This document shows, in pieces, positions 34,232 to 44,051 of a DNA stretch of 64,000 bases (positions are counted from its first letter, which is position 1; each line of letters starts with the position of its first letter). Source of the DNA: Sphingopyxis sp. BSN-002 (GTDB lineage: Bacteria; Pseudomonadota; Alphaproteobacteria; Sphingomonadales; Sphingomonadaceae). Under the pieces are notes generated by a model, which worked only from the letters and a program-made list of their open reading frames with translations, was not told the DNA's origin and did not search any database. The position numbers and the translations under genes were made by a program. The DNA is taken from positions 1,426,001 to 1,490,000 of the forward strand of contig NZ_CP091804.1 in the NCBI RefSeq assembly GCF_022024275.1. Reading direction: 5' to 3'.

Positions 34232-36427
34232 TCAGGCCGCCTTCCAGTCGCTCGTCGTCGTGAACGACGGCAATTCGAGCTGCGAAGCGGCCTGCTGCGT
34301 CGCCGCCGCGATCAGATAGGGCGAGACGCGATGACGCGTGCACAGGCCGCCATTGCCGTCGCTGACCATCGTCTGTTCGAACTCGACGCCCTGCTGGTGC
34401 TTCATCGAGCGGCGCACCGTCGCGGTCGCCAGCTGTCCCTCGCCGAAATCGATCACGAAGCGCGTGCCGACCGGCACGTCCAATATGCCCTCGATGAAGG
34501 CGCCGGTGGTCGACAGGTTGCGGATGACGACATTGTAGCGATGATTGTCGTGAATCGCCCCGACCTTGCGGAACATCTGGAAACGGTCGTTGCGCTGTTT
34601 CGCCGGCCCCGAAGGCTTGATCGTCCACGACCCGGCATCGGTATGTTCGATCAGCTCGCCATGTCCGACGGGCTTGCTATAGACATAGCCCTGCACGTGG
34701 CTGACGTTGAGCTTGCGGATGAGTTCGAGCTGGTCGAGCGATTCGATGCCTTCCGCGGTGGTTTCCATTTCCAGCGCCTCGGCCAGCGCGACGATCGCTG
34801 CGATGATCGCGCCGTTGCGCGATCCCGGCACCGTCGCGCCGCGGACGAAGCTCTGGTCGATCTTGATCTTGTCGAAGGGCGCCGACTGCAGATAGCCGAG
34901 CGACGAATAGCCGGTCCCGAAATCGTCGAGCGCAAGGCGGACGCCAAGCGCCTTCAGCGCCTTGAACATGCGCGCGGTTTCCGCCGAATCGCCCAGGAAG
35001 ACGCTCTCGGTAATCTCCAGCTCGAGCCGGTCGGCGGGCAGCCCGGTGGTCGCCAGCGCACTTGCGACAATCCTAGGCAGATCCTCGTTCGCGAACTGGA
35101 TCGGCGAGACGTTCACCGCGACCCGCAGGTCGCCCGGCCAGCGCGCCGCATCCTCGCACGCCTTGCGCAGCACCCACTCGCCAAGCGGCCAGATCAGGTT
35201 CGCCTCCTCGGCGATCGGGATGAAGACCGCGGGCGAGATATGGCCGCGGTCGGGGTGGGTCCAGCGGATCAACGCCTCGACCCCGGTAACCATGTTCGAT
35301 TTCGAGTGCACGACCGGCTGATAGGTCAGCTCCATTTCGCCACGTGCGAGCGCGTCGCGCAGATCTTCCTCCAGCGCGCGCCGGTCCTCGGCCGCCTGAT
35401 GGAGGTCGCTCGAATAGAAACGGAAGCGGCCGCGGCCGTTGCCCTTGGCCGCATAGAGCGCAAGGTCGGCATTGCGGACGAGGTCGTCGCTCGTCTGGCC
35501 GTCGAACGGTGCGATTGCGACGCCCACCGAAGCGCCGATAATGCATCGGCTGCCCTCCACCGAATAGGGCTGCGACAGGCTGGCGATAATGTCGGCCGCC
35601 ATGTCGCCGAGCTTGCCGCGATCCTCCAGGTCGGGAAGGATGATCTGGAACTCGTCTCCGCCAAGGCGGCTGACCATTTCCTTGTCGCCGACGATCTTGA
35701 GCAGCCGCTCGGCAACCTGCTTGAGCAGCGCATCGCCGGCAGGATGGCCCAGGGTGTCGTTGACCTGCTTGAAGCGATCGAGGTCGAGCAACATGATCGC
35801 ACAGCTGCGCTGTTGCTGCGAGAAGGCCGCAAGCGTCGTGTCGAGTTTCTTCGAGATATGAAAGCGGTTCGCAAGCCCTGTCAGCGAATCGTAGAGCGCG
35901 AGGCGCGAGGCATCCTCTGCCGAACGACGCTGAGCGGTGATGTCGTTGCCACTGCCGCGCCAGCCCGCAAGTTTCCCCGAATTGTCGAAATGCGGCGATC
36001 CCGAAATCGCCCACCAGCGGTCGTCGCCCTCGAACGCGCTGCGTAGCGGCAGCTCGTCGAACTTCGATTGCTTGGTCATCAGGAAGGGCAGCGTCCGCTG
36101 CCGCTCGCCGTGGCTGTCGACGGGGAGGAACAGGTCGGTGAACGGGGTGCCGAGCAGCGCGCCGCCCGTCCGCCCCATCAGCCGCGCAACGGCATCGGTG
36201 ATATAGGTGATCCGGCCGCTCGCGTCGGTCGCCCAGAACCAGCCGCGGCCGCTTTCCTCATAATTCTGGAGCAGGAGCAGGGCATCGCGCGTGTGCAGGT
36301 TCGCCGCCGCAGGTTCGCTGCGCGGGCGCGACATGCGCGATCCGAGCTTGCCGAAAAAGCCGCGCGAATCCTCACCCGCCGCGCCCTCGTCCTGATCCCC
36401 GGAAATGTTCCGCGATGGCATGTCCAT
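34232..36427 (-). CDS. PAS-GGDEF-EAL-PilZ protein, c-di-GMP synthesis/hydrolysis
   Basis: The 731-residue protein has a PAS domain (residues about 55-175, GWFWATDASGRITYI), a GGDEF domain with intact RLGGDEFQI, an EAL domain with GVEALIRW, NVSPIQF, ELEITESVF, DDFGTGYSS and EGIES all present, and a C-terminal PilZ domain (RYNVVIRNLSTTGAFIEG). The inhibitory RxxD site before GGDEF is absent. It may both make and cleave c-di-GMP, with PilZ as sensor. ATG 36427 with AAGG upstream is chosen over TTG 36475. No N-terminal membrane segment, so cytoplasmic. Confidence 0.93.
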   Translation of the reverse strand: MDMPSRNISGDQDEGAAGEDSRGFFGKLGSRMSRPRSEPAAANLHTRDALLLLQNYEESGRGWFWATDASGRITYITDAVARLMGRTGGALLGTPFTDLFLPVDSHGERQRTLPFLMTKQSKFDELPLRSAFEGDDRWWAISGSPHFDNSGKLAGWRGSGNDITAQRRSAEDASRLALYDSLTGLANRFHISKKLDTTLAAFSQQQRSCAIMLLDLDRFKQVNDTLGHPAGDALLKQVAERLLKIVGDKEMVSRLGGDEFQIILPDLEDRGKLGDMAADIIASLSQPYSVEGSRCIIGASVGVAIAPFDGQTSDDLVRNADLALYAAKGNGRGRFRFYSSDLHQAAEDRRALEEDLRDALARGEMELTYQPVVHSKSNMVTGVEALIRWTHPDRGHISPAVFIPIAEEANLIWPLGEWVLRKACEDAARWPGDLRVAVNVSPIQFANEDLPRIVASALATTGLPADRLELEITESVFLGDSAETARMFKALKALGVRLALDDFGTGYSSLGYLQSAPFDKIKIDQSFVRGATVPGSRNGAIIAAIVALAEALEMETTAEGIESLDQLELIRKLNVSHVQGYVYSKPVGHGELIEHTDAGSWTIKPSGPAKQRNDRFQMFRKVGAIHDNHRYNVVIRNLSTTGAFIEGILDVPVGTRFVIDFGEGQLATATVRRSMKHQQGVEFEQTMVSDGNGGLCTRHRVSPYLIAAATQQAASQLELPSFTTTSDWKAA

Positions 36428-36526
36428 CAATGAACCTTGCTGGCCCCCTAAATCCGGGATCCGCAATGCCCGCAATGCCTTGCCATATTGTAAATATTCC
36501 CATCATTTGACGGGAAACTGTCCCAT

Positions 36527-37552
36527 TCAGGGAAGCAACAGGCTCGCGTCGCCATAGCTGTAGAAACGATAGTCGTGCCCGATCGCATGGGCATAGGCCG
36601 CCTGCATCGTATCCAGCCCCATCAGCGCGCTGACCAGCATGAACAGGGTCGATCTTGGCAGATGGAAGTTCGTCATCAACCCGTCGATCGCCCTGAAGCG
36701 ATAGCCCGGCGTGATGAAGATCGCCGTATCACCTTCGAAAGGCGCGATAATATCGCCGTCCTGCGCCGCGCTTTCGAGGAGACGGAGGCTCGTCGTGCCC
36801 ACCGCGATCACGCGGCCGCCCCGCGCGCGAACGGCATTGAGACGATCCGCGGTCACGGCATCGATGCTTCCCCATTCGGCATGCATCACATGATCTTCGG
36901 TATCGTCGGCCTTTACGGGCAGAAAAGTGCCGGCCCCGACGTGGAGCGTCAGCGTTTCGGTGGCGATCCCGGCCGCGCCCAAGGCCGCAAGCAGTTCAGG
37001 GGTGAAATGCAGTGCCGCGGTCGGTGCCGCGACCGCGCCATCCTTGTCGGCGAACATCGTCTGATAGTCGCTGCGGTCGGCGTCGTCGGTCGACCGCTTC
37101 CCCGCGATATAGGGCGGAAGCGGCATCGTTCCGGCGCGTTCGAGCAGGACCTCGACGGGCTCGTCACCACCGAAGGCGAGGATGAAACTGCCGTCGGCAA
37201 GCCGTTCTTCGGCCAGCGCCGTGACGTCCGAACCGAAATCGATCGTTTCCCCGACGCGCAATCGCTTGGCGTTGCGGATAAACGCCTGCCAGCGACGGAG
37301 GTCGATGCGTTTGTGGAGCGTCGCCCCGATCCTGGCCTCCCCGCGCCGTCCCTCGAGCTGCGCCGGAATCACGCGCGTATCGTTGAAAACCAGGCAGTCG
37401 CCCGCACGCAGCCATGACGGCAGGTCGCGCACACCGGCATCGGTCATCGCGTCCTTCCGGACGACGAGCATCCGCGCCGCGTCGCGCGGGCGCGCCGGAC
37501 GAAGCGCGATACGCTCGGGCGGGAGTTCGAAATCGAAGGCGTCGACGCGCAT
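36527..37552 (-). CDS. queA: S-adenosylmethionine:tRNA ribosyltransferase-isomerase
   Basis: The 341-residue protein makes epoxyqueuosine on tRNA from preQ1-tRNA and SAM. It carries [20 protein letters not shown] at the start, [14 protein letters not shown] near residue 55, [23 protein letters not shown] and [17 protein letters not shown] near the end. The start lies 24 bases behind the cyclophilin gene, so it ends the xseB-ispA-coaD-cyclophilin-queA unit. The DNA between it and tgt holds two non-queuosine genes. Confidence 0.98.
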   Translation of the reverse strand: MRVDAFDFELPPERIALRPARPRDAARMLVVRKDAMTDAGVRDLPSWLRAGDCLVFNDTRVIPAQLEGRRGEARIGATLHKRIDLRRWQAFIRNAKRLRVGETIDFGSDVTALAEERLADGSFILAFGGDEPVEVLLERAGTMPLPPYIAGKRSTDDADRSDYQTMFADKDGAVAAPTAALHFTPELLAALGAAGIATETLTLHVGAGTFLPVKADDTEDHVMHAEWGSIDAVTADRLNAVRARGGRVIAVGTTSLRLLESAAQDGDIIAPFEGDTAIFITPGYRFRAIDGLMTNFHLPRSTLFMLVSALMGLDTMQAAYAHAIGHDYRFYSYGDASLLLP

Positions 37553-37576
37553 GAAGTTGCCGGCGCGTTCCCGCGC

Positions 37577-38377
37577 TTACTGTTTGATGGGTGCGTTGAG
37601 CTGGTCGACCGTCACTTCGGGCGCGGCAGCCGGCTTGTCCTCAACCAACGCCGAGGCCGGCGGCATCGGCTTGTTATCCGCCGCAACCGACATCTGGACG
37701 ATACGCGACATGACGGCGGGCGGCTCGCCCCTCTGGACCGCGTCGACATATTGCATGCCCGAGATCACCCGGCCGAAGGCCGTGTAACGATGGTCAAGGC
37801 TGAAGCGCGGCTGGAACATGATGAAGAACTGGCTGTTCGCGCTGTCGGGACTTTCGGCGCGCGCCATCGACAGCGTTCCGCGCAGGTGCGGCGTATCGTT
37901 GAATTCGGCCTTGAGGTCGGGAAGCTGCGAGCCGCCCTGCCCGGTCGCGGTCGGGTCGCCCGTCTGCGCCATGAAACCGTCGATCACGCGGTGGAACTTG
38001 ATCCCGTTGTAGAAGCCGGCGCGCGCAAGCGTCTTCAGCCGCTCGACATGGTTCGGGGCGACATTCGGATAAAGCTGGATCACCACGCGCCCTCCCGTCG
38101 AGAGGTCGAGGTCGAGCATATATTCGGGGTTGTTGATATACTGGTCGGGCGTCATCGCCGGAACCGCGGTCGTCGTTTCCGCAGCAGGCGCGGTCTCCCC
38201 GGTCTTCGGAGCGGGAGCCGGCACGGGAGCGGGCGTTTCCACGGGCGGGGCGGTTTCCGCCGGCGGCGCTTCGCTGCCCTGCGGTGCGGGGGCCGGAGGA
38301 ACCTCCTGCGCGACGGCCGAAGCCGCAAGGCCGAGCGCCATCGCCGTCAGGACCAGAGGGCGGAAAGTGAATGTCAT
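37577..38377 (-). CDS. Exported cyclophilin-type peptidyl-prolyl isomerase
   Basis: The 266-residue protein starts at ATG 38377 with a signal peptide ending ASAVAQ, then a Pro/Ala/Glu linker of about 60 residues (residues 24-80). The cyclophilin domain follows with FYNGIKFHRVIDGFMAQTGD (catalytic Arg), GTLSMARAESPDSANSQFFI and GRVISGMQYVDAV. A 35-residue tail follows. It speeds prolyl isomerisation of periplasmic proteins. The linker suggests tethering across the periplasm or to the wall. It lies between coaD and queA on one strand. Confidence 0.94.
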   Translation of the reverse strand: MTFTFRPLVLTAMALGLAASAVAQEVPPAPAPQGSEAPPAETAPPVETPAPVPAPAPKTGETAPAAETTTAVPAMTPDQYINNPEYMLDLDLSTGGRVVIQLYPNVAPNHVERLKTLARAGFYNGIKFHRVIDGFMAQTGDPTATGQGGSQLPDLKAEFNDTPHLRGTLSMARAESPDSANSQFFIMFQPRFSLDHRYTAFGRVISGMQYVDAVQRGEPPAVMSRIVQMSVAADNKPMPPASALVEDKPAAAPEVTVDQLNAPIKQ

Positions 38378-38464
38378 GCTGGATCGGCCTTTGTGAAGTA
38401 ACTGCAATTTGCGCCCCGTCTGGCGCGCCCTAGCGGGAAAAAGCTGAACGCTCAATGATTGGGA

Positions 38465-38971
38465 TCAGCCCGTTCCCTGCCGTAGCCCGCGTTCGGCAAT
38501 GCGCGACACGACCGCCTTCTCGACCGCCGGAGTCACGAATTTGTGGATGTCACCCCCGAATATGGCGATTTCCTTGACCAGCCGCGACGCGATCGGCTGC
38601 AGGCTGACGTCGGCCATCAGAAATACCGTCTCGACCCGGGCGTTGAGCTGGCGGTTCATACCCGTGAGCTGATACTCATATTCGAAATCGGTGACCCCCC
38701 GGATCCCGCGCACCACCACCGAGGCGCCCTGCGCGTCGGCAAAGTCCATCAGCAGGGAATTGAAGCCGACGACTTCAATGTCACCCTCGATATCCGCAAC
38801 CTCGGCCCTCACCATGGCGATGCGCTCGTCGTCGTCGAACAGCGGCGATTTCGCGATGTTCGTGGTGACTCCGATGATCAGCCGGTCGACCAGCTTTGCA
38901 CCGCGGCGGATGATATCCATGTGCCCGAGCGTGATCGGGTCGAAGGTTCCGGGATAGACCCCAATGCGCAT
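38465..38971 (-). CDS. coaD: Phosphopantetheine adenylyltransferase
   Basis: The 168-residue protein joins ATP and 4'-phosphopantetheine to dephospho-CoA. It has the nucleotidyltransferase signature YPGTFDPITLGHMDIIRRG at residues 5-23 and VVRGIRGVTDFEYEYQLTGM in the middle, both standard. ATG 38971 overlaps the ispA stop as TGATG. Larger upstream frames are rejected because they lie in the ispA coding region. Confidence 0.98.
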   Translation of the reverse strand: MRIGVYPGTFDPITLGHMDIIRRGAKLVDRLIIGVTTNIAKSPLFDDDERIAMVRAEVADIEGDIEVVGFNSLLMDFADAQGASVVVRGIRGVTDFEYEYQLTGMNRQLNARVETVFLMADVSLQPIASRLVKEIAIFGGDIHKFVTPAVEKAVVSRIAERGLRQGTG

Positions 38972-39876
38972 CAATGGTCCCTTTCGACGACATAGCGTGC
39001 GATGGCGCGCAGCAGCGCCGCCTCTTCGCCGAAACCGGCGAGATGCGCAATTGCCTGATCGACGAGCAGCCGCGCCTGTTCGCGTGCGCGCTCGAGCCCC
39101 ATGAGCGTGACGAAGGTCGCCTTGCCTGCGGCCGCGTCCTTGTGGAGCGCCTTGCCCGCCAGCGCCTCGTCGCCCTCGACGTCCATGATGTCGTCGGCGA
39201 TCTGGAAGGCCAGCCCGATGTCGCGCGCATAGCCGCGCAGGGGGCGGCGCCCTTCGGCCGGAACGCGCGCGAGGATCGCGCCCGCCTCGACCGAGAAGGC
39301 GATCAGCGCACCGGTCTTGAGCTGCTGCAGCCGGGTGACGGTCGGCAAGTCGAAATCGGACGTTTCCGCAGCGAGGTCCATCATCTGCCCGCCGGCCATG
39401 CCGGCAGGACCCGCCGCACGCGCGAGCTCGCAGCACAGTTCGGCACGGACAAACGGGTCGGCGTGCGTCACGGGATCGCAAAGCCATTCGAAGGCAAGCG
39501 CATGGAGCGAATCGCCCGCAAGAACCGCGGTCGCGTCGTCGAACGCCTTGTGCACCGTCGGCTTGCCGCGGCGCATGTCATCGTCGTCCATGCACGGCAG
39601 GTCGTCGTGGATCAGTGAATAGACATGCATCGCCTCGACCGCCGCGCCCACCCGCAGGCTGAGATTGCGGTCGACGTGGAACAGGTCTCCCGCCGCACGA
39701 ACGAGCAGCGGGCGGAGTCGTTTTCCTCCCGCGATCGCGGCATGACGCATCGCTTCGTACAGGCGGCTGCGCGGATCGGCGGGGACGGTGAGCAGGCGGT
39801 CGAACAGCAGGTCGATTCCCGCTGCGACGTCATCCTGCGCGGCCTGGAGCAAGGATGCGGATTCGACGATCGCCAC
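38971..39876 (-). CDS. ispA: Farnesyl diphosphate synthase
   Basis: The 301-residue prenyltransferase has the first Asp-rich motif LIHDDLPCMDDDDMRRG, chain-length region features of the bacterial FPP/GPP synthase group, GGKRLRPLLV near residue 43 and the second motif AFQIADDIMDVEGD. It makes farnesyl diphosphate for quinones, carotenoids and undecaprenyl phosphate. Start GTG 39876 follows GAGGGGGC at good spacing, 7 bases after the xseB stop. Geranylgeranyl synthase is less likely from the operon with xseB. Confidence 0.93.
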   Translation of the reverse strand: MAIVESASLLQAAQDDVAAGIDLLFDRLLTVPADPRSRLYEAMRHAAIAGGKRLRPLLVRAAGDLFHVDRNLSLRVGAAVEAMHVYSLIHDDLPCMDDDDMRRGKPTVHKAFDDATAVLAGDSLHALAFEWLCDPVTHADPFVRAELCCELARAAGPAGMAGGQMMDLAAETSDFDLPTVTRLQQLKTGALIAFSVEAGAILARVPAEGRRPLRGYARDIGLAFQIADDIMDVEGDEALAGKALHKDAAAGKATFVTLMGLERAREQARLLVDQAIAHLAGFGEEAALLRAIARYVVERDH

Positions 39877-39883
39877 TGCCCCC

Positions 39884-40147
39884 TCAGCCCTCGCCGAAGG
39901 GAGTCGTTCCCGCCGCCTGTCCGTCCGCACCCAGGCTGACCTGCTCGATACGCGCCTGCGCTGCTGCAAGACGCGCCTCGCAATGCTGCCGCAGGGCGTG
40001 GCCGCGTTCGTAGAGCGCGACCGATTTCTCGAGGCTGACGTCGCCGCTTTCGAGGTGCCGGACGATGCGTTCGAGCTCGCCCATCGCGGCCTCGAACGAC
40101 AGGGAAGAAATGGGGGTCGCGTCGCTATTTTCGGGGGTGTCCGTCAT
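39884..40147 (-). CDS. xseB: Exodeoxyribonuclease VII small subunit
   Basis: The 87-residue protein has the small-subunit pattern [20 protein letters not shown] followed by [20 protein letters not shown], a helical hairpin that binds XseA. It is the first gene of the xseB-ispA-coaD unit, an arrangement common in proteobacteria. ATG 40147 is used; an upstream frame to 40183 adds 12 unrelated residues. The large subunit gene is not in the window. Confidence 0.95.
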   Translation of the reverse strand: MTDTPENSDATPISSLSFEAAMGELERIVRHLESGDVSLEKSVALYERGHALRQHCEARLAAAQARIEQVSLGADGQAAGTTPFGEG

Positions 40148-40229
40148 CGCCCTGCTTTGGCCCCTTCGCCCCCCCATGGTCAAGTGCGGTCAAGCTTGAC
40201 GTCGCCCGCCGCCACGATAACCTCTTCCC

Positions 40230-40883
40230 ATGTTCATCGGTCACTTCGCACCGGCGCTCGTCGTCGCAGCGCGGCCGAAAGCCGCGGGGCTCGGCGCGCT
40301 GTTCATCGCGGCCCAGCTTGTCGACATCGGCTTTGCGGCCCTGCTGATACCTGGGGTCGAGGCGATGCGGATCGTGCCGGGTATCACCGCGATGAACCCG
40401 ATGGACCTTTATCATATGCCCTTCACCCACAGCCTGCTCGGCGCGAGCCTGTGGGCGGCCGCGTTCGGCTTGCTCGTCTGGGCCTCGACAAGGCGCCGCC
40501 CGGCGGCGATTGGTGCCGCGCTCGTCGTCGTCTCGCACTGGTTCGTCGATCTTTTCGTCCATATCCCCGACCTGACACTGTTCGGTACACCGCCGAAGCT
40601 GGGGCTGGGCCTGTGGAACTATCCGGCGGTCGCGATGCCGCTCGAAATTCTGCTGATCGGCGGCGCGCTCTTCTGGTACGCCCGGCGCACGCAGGCACCG
40701 TCAGGCAACTGGCGACTATGGATTCTCGCGGTGCTGCTCGCGCTGTTCCAGGCAATCGACTGGTTCGGCCCCAAGGAGCCGATCTATTCGCCCGCGATCC
40801 CTGCAACGATGTTGACGGCCTATGCCGTGCTGGCACTGGCAGCGGCGTGGGCAGGCGCCAACCGCACGGTTCGCGCAGCGTGA
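40230..40883 (+). CDS. Integral membrane protein with conserved histidines
   Basis: The 217-residue protein has about six hydrophobic segments. Polar residues gather in MFIGHFAPALVVAARPKAAG at the start, PFTHSLLGASLWAAAF and VVVSHWFVDLFVHIPDL, leaving His and Asp residues near the membrane. This layout recalls YdjM-like metal-dependent membrane hydrolases, which is only a suggestion. It overlaps the next gene by 4 bp (GTGA), so both are co-translated. Divergent from xseB with an 82-base gap. Confidence 0.75.
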   Translation: MFIGHFAPALVVAARPKAAGLGALFIAAQLVDIGFAALLIPGVEAMRIVPGITAMNPMDLYHMPFTHSLLGASLWAAAFGLLVWASTRRRPAAIGAALVVVSHWFVDLFVHIPDLTLFGTPPKLGLGLWNYPAVAMPLEILLIGGALFWYARRTQAPSGNWRLWILAVLLALFQAIDWFGPKEPIYSPAIPATMLTAYAVLALAAAWAGANRTVRAA

Positions 40884-41296
40884 ACCCACAGACCCTTGCT
40901 GCCTATGTCGCGACGGCAATCTTCTTCGGTGCACTCGACGCGGTCTGGTTGACCCGGGTCGGACCGAAGCTCTACCGCCCCGAGATCGGCGCACTGCTCA
41001 TGGACGGCTGGCGCCCGGCGCCTGCGTTGATCTTCTATGCGCTCTACATTCTCGGTATCCAGATTTTCGCGGTTCAGCCTGCCCTGTCCGCCGGCAAGTG
41101 GCCTGTCGCGGCGGGCTATGGCGCGCTGTTCGGCTTCTTCTGTTACATGACCTATGATCTCACCAATCAGGCGACGATGAAGATCTGGTCGACCAGGGTC
41201 ACGGTCGCCGACATCGCATGGGGGACATGCGCGACCGGCGTCGCCGCGGGCGCCGCGGCGTGGGCGGTCCTAACTTTCTTGCCGCGTAGCGCCTGA
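40880..41296 (+). CDS. DUF2177 family membrane protein
   Basis: The 138-residue protein has four hydrophobic segments and the DUF2177 features FFGALDAVWLTRVGPKLYRP at residues 15-34, then YGALFGFFCYMTYDLTNQAT and WSTRVTVADIAWGTCATGV. GTG 40880 overlaps the previous stop as GTGA. Function unknown. Confidence 0.9.
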   Translation: MNPQTLAAYVATAIFFGALDAVWLTRVGPKLYRPEIGALLMDGWRPAPALIFYALYILGIQIFAVQPALSAGKWPVAAGYGALFGFFCYMTYDLTNQATMKIWSTRVTVADIAWGTCATGVAAGAAAWAVLTFLPRSA

Positions 41297-41428
41297 TCCG
41301 TTCGCATCCGCGCAATCGCGTTTCGATTTTTTGCAATTGCCCTGCGCGAAAGCGCATATCATGCTGCGCTGCACAAGAAGAGAGAGGGGCTCGAAGGCAA
41401 GTTTTGTCTCACCACAAGGACTTGCATC

Positions 41429-41713
41429 ATGAAGAAATTCTTCCTCCCCATCCTCGCCCTTTCCACGCTGGTTCCCGCTGCGGCGCAGGCGCAGGAACAG
41501 CGCTTCGAACATGAAGGGCGCATCTACAGCTATACTGTCGCCCGGACCGGTGACACCCGAGTCATCAGCGGCGTCGAGGAAAAGACCGGCAAACCGTTCG
41601 TGCTTCGGGTCGGCGAACACCGCGTTCGCGGTACCGTCGGTTCGCAGCAGGTGAGCTTCCCGCTCCGCGAGGTCGAACCGCTCGCGAAGGTCACCATTCT
41701 CGCCTCGCGCTGA
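41429..41713 (+). CDS. Small exported protein of unknown function
   Basis: The 94-residue product has a clean signal peptide cleaved near AAAQAQEQ (residues 20-23). The mature part of about 72 residues is rich in charged residues and beta-prone (IYSYTVARTGDTRVISGVEE, VGEHRVRGTVGSQQVSF). There is no cysteine. CAAGGA ahead of the ATG acts as ribosome binding site. It has its own terminator, so is monocistronic. No family recognised. Confidence 0.8.
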   Translation: MKKFFLPILALSTLVPAAAQAQEQRFEHEGRIYSYTVARTGDTRVISGVEEKTGKPFVLRVGEHRVRGTVGSQQVSFPLREVEPLAKVTILASR

Positions 41714-41728
41714 ACCAGCTCCGTCCGC

Positions 41729-41770
41729 AGACCCCATGGCGCAAAATACGCCATGGGGTCTGTTCGTTTT
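41729..41770 (+). terminator. Rho-independent terminator before purL
   Basis: A perfect 13-bp stem (AGACCCCATGGCG at 41729-41741 and its complement at 41749-41761) with loop CAAAATA is followed by GTTCGTTTT. It ends the small exported protein gene, so purL needs its own promoter close to its start. Confidence 0.85.
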
Positions 41771-41795
41771 GCGCCTGTGTCGCTAAAGGCGCGCC

Positions 41796-44051
41796 ATGAC
41801 TCAGACAGCAACCGCGCCCGCCTCCGTCATCACCCCCGAGATCGTCGCCGAACACGGCCTGTCTCCGGAAGAATATGAGCGCGTCCTGCACGCGCTGGGG
41901 CGCGAGCCCAACCTCGTCGAACTCGGCATCTTCTCGGTCATGTGGTCCGAGCATTGCAGCTACAAGAGCTCGCGTATCCATCTGAAGAAACTGCCGACCG
42001 AGGCGCCGTGGGTGATCTGCGGCCCCGGCGAAAATGCCGGCGTCATCGACATCGGCGAAGGGCCGGACGGCAAGAAGCTTGCCGCCATCTTCAAGATGGA
42101 GAGCCACAACCACCCGTCGTACATCGAACCCTATCAGGGCGCGGCGACCGGCGTCGGCGGCATCCTGCGCGACGTCTTCACGATGGGCGCGCGTCCGGTC
42201 GCGAACCTCAACGCGTTGCGTTTCGGCCGCCCCGACCATCCGAAGATGAAGCATCTCATCTCGGGCGTCGTCCACGGCATCGGCGGCTACGGCAATTGCG
42301 TCGGCGTGCCGACGGTCGGCGGCGAGGTCAATTTCCACAAGGCCTATGACGGCAACATCCTCGTCAACGCGATGACCGTCGGCGTCGCCGAGCAGGACAA
42401 GATCTTCTATTCGGCTGCATCGGGCGTCGGCAATCCGATCGTCTATGTCGGCTCGAAGACCGGCCGCGACGGCATCCATGGCGCGACCATGGCGTCGGCC
42501 GACTTCGGTGAGGACGCCGAGGAAAAGCGCCCGACCGTACAGGTCGGCGACCCCTTCACCGAAAAGCTGCTGATCGAGGCGTGCCTCGAACTGATGGCCT
42601 CCGACGCGATCGTCGCGATCCAGGACATGGGCGCCGCGGGCCTCACCTCCTCGTCGGTCGAAATGGCGTCGAAGGGCGGCGTCGGCCTGCATCTCAAGAT
42701 GGATGATGTCCCGCAGCGCGAAACCGGCATGACGGCGTACGAAATGATGCTGTCCGAATCACAGGAACGCATGCTCATGGTCCTGAAGCCCGGCAAGGAA
42801 GAGTTTGCGAAAGCGATCTTCCACAAATGGGAACTCGATTTCGCGGTCATCGGCACCGTCACCGATACGGGGCGCATGGTGCTCGAACATCATGGCGAGA
42901 TCGTCTGCGACATTCCGCTCGCGCCGCTCGCCGACGATGCGCCGCTCTATGATCGCCCGCACGTCCCGACGCCGAAGCAGCCCGAGCTGGCGAACGTCCC
43001 CGAGACGAAGGACGTCGCCGCCGACCTCAGGACGCTGATGGGCACCCCCGACATCGCCAGCCGCCGCTGGATCTACGAGCAATATGACAGCCAGGTCGGT
43101 GCCGACACGCTCCAGACCGGCGGCGACGCCGCGCTCGTTCGCATCCATGGCACCAACCGCGCGCTCGCGATGTCGACCGACTGCACTCCGCGCTATTGCT
43201 ACGCCGACCCGGTCGAGGGCGGCAAGCAGGCGGTCGCCGAAACCTGGCGCAACATCAGCGCGGTTGGCGCGACGCCGCTCGCGATCACCAACTGCCTGAA
43301 CTTCGCCAACCCGCAGCGCCCCGAAATCATGGGCCAGATCACCGGTTGCCTCGACGGCATGGCGCAGGCGTGCCGCGCGCTCGACTATCCGATCGTCTCG
43401 GGCAACGTCAGCCTCTATAACGAGAGCAAGGCGACCGGCGGCGGCAGCGCGATCCTGCCGACCCCCGCGATCGGCGGCGTCGGCGTGATCGAGGATCTGA
43501 ACCGCGCGGTCGGTATCGGCTTCAAGCGCACCGGCGACATCGTGCTGGCGGTCGGCGAGCGCGCCGGCCATCTCGGCCAGTCGGTGTGGCTACGCGAAAT
43601 TCTGGGCCGCGAAGAAGGGCCCCCGCCGCCCGTCGACCTCAAGGCCGAACGGCGCACCGGCGACTTCATCCGCGGCGCGATCAACGCGGGCTGGATCACG
43701 GCGTGCCACGACGTCTCGGACGGCGGCATTGCGGTCGCGCTGGCCGAAATGGCGCTGAAGTCGAACATCGGCGTTCTGATCAGCGAAGAACAGCCCTTCG
43801 GCGTCGCCGAAAGCTTCTTCGGCGAAGATCAGGGCCTCTATCTCGTCACCGTCTGCGACACCTGCCTCGCCGACTTCCTCGATGCCGCAGGCCGCGCCGA
43901 CGTGCCGGTCGATCCGGTCGGCCGCACGATCAAGGACCGTATCGTCTTCGAACTGCCCGACAGCGACCATCAGGTCACGCTCGCGGAACTCCGCGAAGCG
44001 CATGAGGGCTTCTTCCCGAACCTGATGGGAGCCGACGCGGCGCTCGCATGA
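41796..44051 (+). CDS. purL: Phosphoribosylformylglycinamidine synthase, large subunit
   Basis: The 751-residue protein has the short PurL form found with PurS and PurQ. It carries [19 protein letters not shown] (residues 49-67), [20 protein letters not shown] and [18 protein letters not shown] and FGAR site motifs. It makes FGAM in purine synthesis. The stop overlaps the start of the next gene as ATGA. purS and purQ are not in the window. Confidence 0.98.
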   Translation: MTQTATAPASVITPEIVAEHGLSPEEYERVLHALGREPNLVELGIFSVMWSEHCSYKSSRIHLKKLPTEAPWVICGPGENAGVIDIGEGPDGKKLAAIFKMESHNHPSYIEPYQGAATGVGGILRDVFTMGARPVANLNALRFGRPDHPKMKHLISGVVHGIGGYGNCVGVPTVGGEVNFHKAYDGNILVNAMTVGVAEQDKIFYSAASGVGNPIVYVGSKTGRDGIHGATMASADFGEDAEEKRPTVQVGDPFTEKLLIEACLELMASDAIVAIQDMGAAGLTSSSVEMASKGGVGLHLKMDDVPQRETGMTAYEMMLSESQERMLMVLKPGKEEFAKAIFHKWELDFAVIGTVTDTGRMVLEHHGEIVCDIPLAPLADDAPLYDRPHVPTPKQPELANVPETKDVAADLRTLMGTPDIASRRWIYEQYDSQVGADTLQTGGDAALVRIHGTNRALAMSTDCTPRYCYADPVEGGKQAVAETWRNISAVGATPLAITNCLNFANPQRPEIMGQITGCLDGMAQACRALDYPIVSGNVSLYNESKATGGGSAILPTPAIGGVGVIEDLNRAVGIGFKRTGDIVLAVGERAGHLGQSVWLREILGREEGPPPPVDLKAERRTGDFIRGAINAGWITACHDVSDGGIAVALAEMALKSNIGVLISEEQPFGVAESFFGEDQGLYLVTVCDTCLADFLDAAGRADVPVDPVGRTIKDRIVFELPDSDHQVTLAELREAHEGFFPNLMGADAALA

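Noticed and set aside
34331..36046. A 571-codon open frame opposite the GGDEF-EAL-PilZ gene
   Set aside because: It is a codon-bias shadow; all domain motifs are on the minus strand.
41306..41332. A weak hairpin before TTTCGATTTTTT after the DUF2177 gene
   Set aside because: The stem has only three base pairs, too short to call a terminator.
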